DNA from: Leptofilum sp050292445 | Lineage (GTDB): Bacteria > Chloroflexota > Anaerolineae > Promineifilales > Promineifilaceae | NCBI GenBank assembly: GCA_050292445.1 | Contig: JBNKLQ010000369.1 | Span: forward strand, 1 to 5,190 | Direction: 5' to 3' | DNA: 5,190 nucleotides | In this document: in pieces, positions 1 through 4,618 of the stretch | Numbering within the stretch: position 1 is the stretch's first letter | Layout of the letters: every line of letters starts with the position of its first letter | Translations under genes and position numbers: made by a program | Notes under the pieces: model-generated | Told to the model about the DNA's origin: nothing | The model's database searches: none | Seen by the model: only the letters and a program-made list of their open reading frames with translations

Positions 1-355
1 CTACCAGGCGATTGAATACCTGTCTGCCTATGCGCTCACCAAGGCGGCGCTGCGCATGTTGGCCCGGCAGCTGGTGGTTGAGTTGGGGCCACATGGCATT
101 ACCGTTAACGCCATTGCCCCTGGTGCCACCATTACCCCACGCAATTTAGCCGACGACCCCAATTACGAGACGGTTTGGGGGCAGCTTACGCCAACCCGTC
201 GACCGGCAACCACGGCCGATATTGCCCAGGCGGCGCTATTTTTACTCTCTCCTCAGGCGGCCCAAATCAACGGACAAACCCTGGTTGTTGATGGCGGCTG
301 GACATCTACAAGCCCCGTGCCGCCGTTCGATTTTGTAGAAAAAGGGGAGGCATAA
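1..355 (+). CDS. Short-chain dehydrogenase/reductase (SDR), C-terminal part
   Basis: This gene enters from the left edge; the reading frame starts at base 2 and gives 117 residues to a TAA at 353-355. The catalytic SDR motif is visible as S-A-Y-A-L-T-K (Tyr codon 29-31, Lys four residues later). It is followed by the family's conserved V-N-A-I-A-P-G-A segment, which shapes the cofactor pocket, and by the C-terminal G-Q-T-L-V-V-D-G-G-W strand typical of classical FabG-like SDRs. Classical SDRs are about 250 residues, so roughly the first 135 residues, with the TGxxxGxG nucleotide-binding motif, lie outside the window. The expected activity is NAD(P)H-dependent oxidation or reduction of an alcohol/carbonyl substrate in the cytosol. 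The substrate cannot be told from this half. The proline-rich last 15 residues extend slightly past the usual end. The gene converges on the methyltransferase with only 8 bases between the stops and no hairpin terminator there. Confidence 0.93.
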   Translation, partial: YQAIEYLSAYALTKAALRMLARQLVVELGPHGITVNAIAPGATITPRNLADDPNYETVWGQLTPTRRPATTADIAQAALFLLSPQAAQINGQTLVVDGGWTSTSPVPPFDFVEKGEA

Positions 356-363
356 TTTAAAGC

Positions 364-1083
364 TTAGAAATCTCGATAAAAGATCCATTTCCTTTTATCC
401 GTATCGATTTTTTGCAGAATTGCTACATTGTATGGAATCCATTTGAGTTGCCAGTCTCTACCCAACGGATTTTGTGCAAACCGTCGCCATAAAAGTCCCA
501 AGCGTGAAGTTAATGGCGTCGTTACTTCGCCACTCGGTTTTACTAATCGATAGGCTCGGTTATGGAGGACAAAAGAAATCACCTTTCTGACGCTCGGCAG
601 CCAAAGATCGTCAAAGACAATAAAGCCATTGTCGGTTAGCATCCTATCAATAAAAAAGAAATCAACCATAATAAAATCGAACAGATGGCTGCCATCAATA
701 AAGGCAAAGTCAAAAGTTGCCTTCTGGGCGTTCAGTTCTGCCAAAACTTGAAAGGACGGCCGTGGGTAAAATTGCAGATAATTGCTTAAGCTAGCCCGTT
801 CAATATTGAGCAGGCCGATGGAGCGAAATTTACGGTCCTGGTAAGGATCAATGGCAATATGAGCGCCTTGACCATTGTCCGCCAGAGCCTGGCAAATAAA
901 TAGAGTCGAGAGGCCGTAAGCAAAACCGACTTCCAGCGTTTTAGTTGGTTTGAACTCTCGAATGAGATGGTAAAGAATGGAGCCGGAAGAATAGAAAACT
1001 GACGACGTATCATGAGGATACTGATTATGTTCGGCATCTTCAACAACTCCGGAACTGTAGATTTGTTCAATAATTTTATTCAT
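364..1083 (-). CDS. Class I SAM-dependent methyltransferase (Methyltransf_24-like)
   Basis: The product is 239 residues and is predicted to be a cytosolic S-adenosylmethionine-dependent methyltransferase with a Rossmann fold. Motif I is E-V-G-F-A-Y-G-L-S-T at residues 51-60. An acidic residue ending strand 2 is Asp79 (A-I-D-P-Y-Q). The F-D-F-A-F-I-D-G-S-H segment at 124-133 and G-F-I-V-F-D-D-L-W at 153-161 match the pattern of the Methyltransf_24/O-methyltransferase group. The substrate is unknown. The frame stays open upstream to an ATG at 1164, but the ATG at 1083 is preferred: the extra 27 residues are only the shadow of the preceding gene, and 1083 gives an 8-base overlap with that gene's TAA (1076-1078), typical of translational coupling. 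The gene is visibly AT-richer than its neighbours (19 G+C in 361-420, against 42 in 2641-2700 inside the FAD gene, counted by hand), which hints at separate acquisition. It is the last gene of the minus-strand cluster. Confidence 0.88.
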   Translation of the reverse strand: MNKIIEQIYSSGVVEDAEHNQYPHDTSSVFYSSGSILYHLIREFKPTKTLEVGFAYGLSTLFICQALADNGQGAHIAIDPYQDRKFRSIGLLNIERASLSNYLQFYPRPSFQVLAELNAQKATFDFAFIDGSHLFDFIMVDFFFIDRMLTDNGFIVFDDLWLPSVRKVISFVLHNRAYRLVKPSGEVTTPLTSRLGLLWRRFAQNPLGRDWQLKWIPYNVAILQKIDTDKRKWIFYRDF

Positions 1084-1660
1084 TCTGACCCCACGGCCGT
1101 ATAAAAGTCTCTGGTTCCACACCCAGCCCGTGGGCAATGCGGTTGATATAGTTGAAATAGGCAATCACCTGCACCGCGTCGTGGATGGCCCGATCATCAA
1201 AGCCATGTTCGCGGAGTGCATCTAAATCACCGGGGGTCATTTCATGTTGATGATGTGTCAATTTGGCAGCTAGTTTACAGAGTGCCTGGTTTGCGGGGGA
1301 AAGCGGCGCGATTTGCCAATCGCGGACCAGTGCATGGACATAGTCATCAGCTTGTTCAGCGTTGGGAATTTCGATTTCGATCTCAGCCCGGAGATCGTGC
1401 GCGTGGGCCTGGTGTCAGTAATAGCAGTTGTTCTCAGTGGAAACGACCACCGCCAGCATCTCCCGCTGGGAGCGCGTCAGCGGCGACTCCCCTGCCATTA
1501 TGGTTTGGTAAAACTTGATGCTGTCTTTGAGCACCATCTCGTTGATGCTCATCACCTGTATAATGTTCCAAATGCGCCCGGCCCGTTTGATGGCCGCATG
1601 AAGCTGCCGTTTCAGCAAGCCGGTTGCTTCTTCAAGGTAAATCTCTTTGATCCAGGGCAT
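1076..1660 (-). CDS. AhpD-like peroxidase-related selenoprotein (CxxU), read through an in-frame TGA
   Basis: This is one 194-residue protein of the AhpD/carboxymuconolactone decarboxylase-like peroxidase-related family if the TGA at 1415-1417 is read as selenocysteine. Residues 1-81 end in E-N-N-C-Y-Y, codon 82 is TGA, and the frame resumes with H-Q-A-H-A and runs 112 sense codons to TAA. AhpD catalysis uses Glu, Cys, Cys, His in the pattern E-x11-C-x2-C-x3-H. Here Glu67, Cys79, codon 82 and His86 fit that spacing exactly, so TGA replaces the second Cys. The C-terminal part (H-G-F-D-D-R-A-I-H-D-A-V-Q-V-I-A-Y-F-N-Y) is typical of the family. The start at 1660 has a GGGAGG ribosome site (1667-1672) six bases upstream. 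The inferred role is thiol/selenol-dependent hydroperoxide reduction in the cytosol. It lies 79 bases after the FAD gene and overlaps the methyltransferase by 8 bases. TGA is not generally reassigned here: it ends two neighbouring genes. The alternative is a recent nonsense mutation of a Cys codon. Confidence 0.85.
1378..1397 (-). promoter_or_regulatory. Candidate bacterial SECIS hairpin for the TGA at 1415-1417
   Basis: On the minus-strand transcript, CGATCTC (1397-1391) pairs perfectly with GAGATCG (1384-1378), closing a six-base loop CGGGCT (1390-1385). The loop starts 24 nucleotides after the TGA and has a G among its first two bases. Bacterial SECIS elements, bound by the elongation factor SelB, lie inside the coding region just after the UGA. 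They have a small apical loop containing an early G, roughly 16-37 nt from the UGA. The hairpin therefore meets the general bacterial criteria. Divergence between SECIS elements is high, so function is inferred. Confidence 0.7.
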
Positions 1661-1666
1661 ACAAAA

Positions 1667-1672
1667 CCTCCC
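1667..1672 (-). promoter_or_regulatory. Ribosome binding site deciding the selenoprotein start
   Basis: GGGAGG lies six bases upstream of the ATG at 1660-1658. It fixes the N-terminus, and it shows that the 5' half of the TGA-interrupted frame still has a good translation signal. It sits directly next to the repeat fragment at 1673-1695. Confidence 0.75.
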
Positions 1673-1695
1673 GTAGCTGCGGATTCTTTCCGCGC
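1673..1695 (+). repeat. Fragment of interspersed repeat block B
   Basis: These 23 bases match the start of block B at 3597-3619 and 4555-4577 with only two or so differences per pair. The shared core is GATTCTTTCCGCGC. A small stem GCGGA/TCCGC with loop TTCTT can form. The following palindrome found in the two longer copies is absent here, so this copy is truncated. It lies in the short gap between the FAD gene and the selenoprotein gene, just outside the selenoprotein's ribosome site. Confidence 0.75.
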
Positions 1696-1716
1696 TCTTT
1701 CACATAAATAATTCGT

Positions 1717-1759
1717 CACAGATATTGGTTTTTTCTGTGTCAATCTGTGTTTATCTGTG
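1717..1759 (+). repeat. TCTGTG repeat with 10-bp period overlapping the end of the FAD gene
   Basis: TCTGTG occurs at 1734-1739, 1744-1749 and 1754-1759, exactly 10 bases apart, and an inverted copy CACAGA lies at 1717-1722. The inverted pair can form a hairpin with an 11-base loop. The unit crosses the FAD gene's TGA stop (1740-1742) and encodes its last residues. Sequences of this CTGTG type are, from memory, common intergenic repeats in several environmental phyla. No poly-U tract follows on the minus strand, so I do not call a terminator. The minus strand also shows a TTGACA (1743-1738) but no well-placed -10. Confidence 0.65.
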
Positions 1760-3410
1760 GCCCATTTTCTTTTGAATTACGTTCCATGCGGCGGCGCAGT
1801 TTGGCGGGCCATTTGTCTGGCTCTTCGGAGGGGTAAACTTCCAGCGGTGGGCCGTTTTGCTGGAGCAGATCGCGCATCTTACAGCCTAAAATTTGCCGTG
1901 CCGTCATCAGGCCAGAACTGGTAGCCCCGGCTACGCCGTGCCCGGCGGTGGTGCTGGCTCCGCTTAGCCACAGCCCCTTAAGCTCTGTTTTGTTTTTGAA
2001 GGCCCACGGCCCTACCTGGAAGCGGCTCTTGTCAATCCCGTACAAATTGCCCCGCGTGGCGTTGAGATAATGTTCATTGCTCAGCGGCGTGCCCAGATCT
2101 TTGAAGACAACATGCTCGCTAAATCCTGGCACGCGTTTGTCGATGTTGGCCGACATGGCGGCGGTCAGTTTCTCTTTGAGCTGCTGATACTCCCACTCCC
2201 GGTCACCAGCGGGCTGGTCGGCCCATTTGGCAAACGGCTCGTAGCTGACAAAGGCAAACGCCTCCAGCGTGTGGTGGCCGCTGTGCATTTTGGAGGGGTC
2301 TTTCAGCGTGGTTACCGTCAGGAACATGCCTTCGGGCGCAAAATCCTGCACGATTTTGTCTGTCTGGCCGTCGGCATAGATGCCATCGACGTCGCTGTGA
2401 TTGTAGAACCAGTAGTTGCCGGAATCCAGCCCGGCGGCACGTAAATCCATGTCTACGGCCATGAAGAGGCTGAGGGCAGAGGTGGAGTAGGTGACGTTGC
2501 TCAGCTTGCGTTGCAGCTTGCCGCTGAGATGTTTGCGGCCAATTAATTTGCCAAAGGTCACTTCCGGGTCAGCATTGCTGACGACGTGTTGGGCGGCAAT
2601 TTCCGTGCCGTCCGTGAGGCGGACGCCAACGACTTGCTTACCATCGAGCAAGATGCGCTCGACGCGGGTTTGCAGGCGCAGCTCGCCCCCGGCTCGCTTG
2701 AGGGCGCGGGCAAAGGCGCGGGGGATGGCAAATGCGCCGCCCAGCGGGTAGTAGCCGCCGTCAAAATAATGGTGGGTGACGCCCGCGTGCAGCGGCGCGG
2801 ACACTTGCGAAGGCGGCAGGCCGTGGTCGCCGGACTGAGCGGATAAGATGGCGCGCAGCACGGGATCGCTCACAAAGTGGTTGATGAGGTCGGCTCCAGT
2901 GCGAAAGGCCCAGCGCAGGATGTGGCGGGCGCGCCAGGGCAGGGTAAGCGCATCGCCTACACCGCGCACCCGGCCCAGCAGGCGGGTTTCATCCATGAGC
3001 TGCTGGCACATGTTGAGGTAGCCGTCGATCCCCTTGGCTTCGTGCGGGAACCGTTCTTTGAGGCGGGCGGCGAATGTTTCCCGTCCCTTGGGAATGTCGA
3101 ACCGCTCCTCACCGACGAAGACATGGTCGAAGCCATCGGGATTGATTTCGCAGAAGGCGAGGTCGGCAGAGACGCCGAGCCCTTCGTAGATGCGGCGCAT
3201 GGGGCCACCGGGGCCAATCCCGCCGATGTAATGCACGCCGGGGCTGAATTTGTAACCTTCGAGGGTGAAGGAGTGGGTCCAGCCGCCGGGCACGTCGTGC
3301 TGCTCCAGAACGAGGACTTTTTTGCCAGCTTGCGCCAGGGGTACGGCCGTACTCATCCCCCCAGCTCCCGAACCAATCACAATCACATCGTATGTTTCAT
3401 TTGCCATCAT
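1740..3410 (-). CDS. FAD-dependent oxidoreductase, phytoene desaturase/retinol saturase-like
   Basis: This 556-residue flavoprotein belongs to the CrtI/CrtISO/RetSat superfamily, whose members desaturate, isomerise or saturate polyene chains such as carotenoids and retinol. The N-terminal FAD-binding motif is V-I-G-S-G-A-G-G (residues 11-18), and Glu36 ends the second strand to bind ribose. Next is V-P-G-G-W-T-H-S-F (40-48), then the region G-Y-K-F-S-P-G-V-H-Y-I-G-G (52-64), which resembles the retinol saturase-like branch. A second FAD contact region is V-V-S-N-A-D-P (276-282), and the C-terminal FAD motif G-L-W-L-S-G-A-S-T-T-A-G-H-G spans 479-492. After about residue 515 the protein carries a charged tail rich in Arg, Lys and Glu that is not part of the core fold; its last residues come from a repeat. 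The start is ATGATG at 3410-3405, so either Met is possible. The substrate is unknown, and no carotenoid genes are nearby. The gene heads the minus-strand cluster. Confidence 0.92.
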   Translation of the reverse strand: MMANETYDVIVIGSGAGGMSTAVPLAQAGKKVLVLEQHDVPGGWTHSFTLEGYKFSPGVHYIGGIGPGGPMRRIYEGLGVSADLAFCEINPDGFDHVFVGEERFDIPKGRETFAARLKERFPHEAKGIDGYLNMCQQLMDETRLLGRVRGVGDALTLPWRARHILRWAFRTGADLINHFVSDPVLRAILSAQSGDHGLPPSQVSAPLHAGVTHHYFDGGYYPLGGAFAIPRAFARALKRAGGELRLQTRVERILLDGKQVVGVRLTDGTEIAAQHVVSNADPEVTFGKLIGRKHLSGKLQRKLSNVTYSTSALSLFMAVDMDLRAAGLDSGNYWFYNHSDVDGIYADGQTDKIVQDFAPEGMFLTVTTLKDPSKMHSGHHTLEAFAFVSYEPFAKWADQPAGDREWEYQQLKEKLTAAMSANIDKRVPGFSEHVVFKDLGTPLSNEHYLNATRGNLYGIDKSRFQVGPWAFKNKTELKGLWLSGASTTAGHGVAGATSSGLMTARQILGCKMRDLLQQNGPPLEVYPSEEPDKWPAKLRRRMERNSKENGPQINTD

Positions 3411-3438
3411 CTGCTCGCTTTTTGTGGGTAAAAAAAGG

Positions 3439-3444
3439 ATTGTA
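3439..3444 (-). promoter_or_regulatory. Candidate extended -10 for the FAD gene
   Basis: On the minus strand TACAAT (3444-3439) is preceded by TG plus one base, an extended -10. It lies 28 bases upstream of the ATG at 3410, giving a leader of about 20 bases. No convincing -35 is seen at 16-18 bases, which extended -10 promoters can tolerate. The match is by eye only. Confidence 0.4.
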
Positions 3445-3480
3445 ACACAGCTTGGTTTACTAATCGTTTGCTGTGTAAAT

Positions 3481-3576
3481 TTGTCATTTTGAGCGCAGCG
3501 AAAAATCCCTTTGAACTTCGCAGGCTTTGAGCTAGAGGATCGCCGTAACGATGCTTTGTTTTACTCAGCATGACAA
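3481..3576 (+). repeat. Interspersed repeat block A, copy 1
   Basis: The first 30 bases (3481-3510) are identical to 4415-4444, and the last 26 (3551-3576) differ from 4509-4534 at two positions. The ends are imperfect inverted repeats of each other: TTGTCATTTTGAG at the left faces CTCAGCATGACAA at the right, and pairing continues for about 26 bases. The middle is not conserved between copies. It looks like a non-coding miniature palindromic element, between the divergent FAD and hydrolase genes. Confidence 0.85.
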
Positions 3577-3660
3577 GTGGTGGTTGGGGCGTTGCCGTAG
3601 CCACGGATTCTTTCCGCGCAGGTGGAAGCCGTAGGTCAATTTTACAAAATTGACCTACAG
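3577..3660 (+). repeat. Interspersed repeat block B, copy 1, with near-perfect palindrome
   Basis: This block follows block A directly, in the same order and orientation as in the second copy. It contains the core GATTCTTTCCGCGC and ends in a perfect inverted repeat: GTAGGTCAATTTT (3631-3643) and AAAATTGACCTAC (3646-3658) separated by two bases. The palindrome could form a 13-bp stem in either strand's RNA, but no U tract follows, so a terminator role is uncertain. Confidence 0.8.
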
Positions 3661-3671
3661 GCAAGTCAGTC

Positions 3672-3701
3672 GTGACAGCCACATGTAGGATGATTTACAA
3701 T
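3672..3701 (+). promoter_or_regulatory. Candidate sigma-70 promoter for the membrane hydrolase gene
   Basis: GTGACA (3672-3677, five of six to TTGACA) and TACAAT (3696-3701, five of six to TATAAT) are separated by 18 bases. The predicted start, around 3708, leaves a leader of about 36 bases before the ATG at 3744. The site begins 12 bases after the repeat ends, so the repeat does not interrupt it. Confidence 0.5.
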
Positions 3702-3732
3702 GGCCTTAAACGAATCATTAGGTGCGACAAAA

Positions 3733-3738
3733 AGGAGG
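3733..3738 (+). promoter_or_regulatory. Ribosome binding site deciding the hydrolase start
   Basis: AGGAGG lies five bases before the ATG at 3744. This strong site places the start there instead of at the in-frame codon at 3672, which falls inside the promoter candidate. Confidence 0.8.
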
Positions 3739-3743
3739 GTCTC

Positions 3744-4412
3744 ATGGCACAGGCAGGGATTCATGGGTTGGTTGGTGTAGCGGTGCGCCGCTGGGCGCCT
3801 GATCGTCAGTGGCTGCTGTTGGGCATTGTGTTGGGCAATCTGCTGCCCGATGCCGACAATCTGGCGGTGGCTACGGTCACAGGTGGTTCAACGGAGGGGC
3901 TGCACCGCACGTTTACCCACAGCTTGTTTTTTGTGCTGGCGTTGGTAGTTGTTTTTTGGTTGGTAGGGGTGGTTGTGAAACGGCCGTCCCTCACCAATCT
4001 CGGTTTGGGGCTGGGCATCGGCGTGCTTATGCACATTTTGCTGGATTTGCTCGTCTGGTTCAATGGCGTGGAGATTTTGTGGCCGCTGCCCTCCTGGGTG
4101 AATTTATGGGAAGGGGTGACGCCGCCGGAATGGTTTAGTAACTTGCTCATGCCGCTGGAGATGCTCTTTTTTGCCGCTTACTTTTGGGGCCTGGCGGTCC
4201 TGGCGCGGCGGCAGGGCACGGATTTGGATAAGGTGAAAGGGGTGAGGGTGTGGACCATTGTTCAGCTTTTGCTCTTTGTGGTTCTGACGGTGCTGGTCTA
4301 CACGCTGGACAGCGGCTTCCTGACGATTTACGGTGCGTTGTACCTGCTGTCGCTGGGGCTGGCGGCCGTGCTCACCGTTCGCTTGCGCCAAACGATTGAG
4401 GCCGCGACCTGA
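3744..4412 (+). CDS. Membrane-bound predicted metal-dependent hydrolase (DUF457/YdjM-like)
   Basis: The product is 222 residues and is a hydrophobic inner-membrane protein. The conserved polar residues of the DUF457/YdjM (COG1988) family are present: His7 in the N-terminal A-G-I-H-G-L-V; G-N-L-L-P-D-A-D-N (31-39) with Asp36 and Asp38; H-R-T-F-T-H-S (54-60) with two His; and M-H-I-L-L-D (96-101) with His97 and Asp101. Together these could bind a metal ion at the membrane face. Hydrophobic stretches likely to span the membrane lie near 22-40, 60-78, 86-106, 134-153, 170-188 and 193-212. A short polar loop (154-168) separates the last helices. The family is named for predicted hydrolase activity and its physiological substrate is unsettled. 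The ATG at 3744 is chosen because of its ribosome site; the frame remains open upstream to 3672. The TGA stop lies two bases before a copy of the repeat. It is transcribed alone, divergent from the FAD gene and convergent with the TPR gene. Confidence 0.87.
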   Translation: MAQAGIHGLVGVAVRRWAPDRQWLLLGIVLGNLLPDADNLAVATVTGGSTEGLHRTFTHSLFFVLALVVVFWLVGVVVKRPSLTNLGLGLGIGVLMHILLDLLVWFNGVEILWPLPSWVNLWEGVTPPEWFSNLLMPLEMLFFAAYFWGLAVLARRQGTDLDKVKGVRVWTIVQLLLFVVLTVLVYTLDSGFLTIYGALYLLSLGLAAVLTVRLRQTIEAAT

Positions 4413-4414
4413 AC

Positions 4415-4534
4415 TTGTCATTTTGAGCGCAGCGAAAAATCCCTCTGAACACCACCCATTGCTACCCTCGCCAATGGGCAAGGTATGCGCTGTTGCTACG
4501 CCGTAGGGATGCTTCGTTTCACTCAGCATGACAA
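4415..4534 (+). repeat. Interspersed repeat block A, copy 2
   Basis: This is the second copy of the element at 3481-3576, with the same terminal inverted repeats and a longer, unrelated middle. The middle holds its own stem: CCCATTG (4455-4461) faces CAATGGG (4472-4478) around a 10-base loop. The element begins two bases after the hydrolase stop codon and fills the gap between the two convergent genes. Confidence 0.85.
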
Positions 4535-4618
4535 TTGATGGTGAGGGCGTTGGTGTAGCCGCAGATTCTTTCCGCGCCAGGTAGACTCGTTGGTCAATTT
4601 TGCAAAATTGACCTACAG
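4535..4618 (+). repeat. Interspersed repeat block B, copy 2, with palindrome
   Basis: This is the same length and order as block B at 3577-3660. The inverted repeat here is GGTCAATTTT (4592-4601) and AAAATTGACC (4604-4613) around GC, with one mismatch before two more pairs. The right arm supplies the TAG stop (4615-4613) of the minus-strand TPR gene. Confidence 0.8.

Noticed and set aside
1084..1164. Longer methyltransferase start at 1164
   Set aside because: The extra 27 residues overlap the selenoprotein's coding region in another frame and lack methyltransferase features; the ATG at 1083 gives a normal short overlap.
1076..1261. Separate 61-residue gene on the minus strand
   Set aside because: It is in the same frame as the upstream part and forms the C-terminal end of one AhpD-like protein. 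No ribosome site supports its own start.
1415..1417. TGA read as Trp or Gly through a variant genetic code
   Set aside because: TGA ends the hydrolase gene (4410-4412) and the FAD gene (1742-1740), and the family calls for Cys or Sec at this position.
1313..1711. Plus-strand frame opposite the selenoprotein
   Set aside because: It is the complement of conserved AhpD-like coding sequence and runs through the repeat fragment.
2877..3431. 184-residue plus-strand frame opposite the FAD gene
   Set aside because: It is a high-GC antisense shadow of the well-supported flavoprotein, with no recognisable domain or start signal.
4104..4529. 141-residue minus-strand frame over the hydrolase 3' end and block A
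   Set aside because: It is partly the translated repeat and partly antisense to a clear membrane protein; spurious proteins of this sort arise wherever the repeat occurs.
3481..4618. CRISPR array or transposon bounded by two direct copies
   Set aside because: There are only two long copies flanking a single cellular-type membrane protein gene, with no spacers, no transposase and no visible target duplications.
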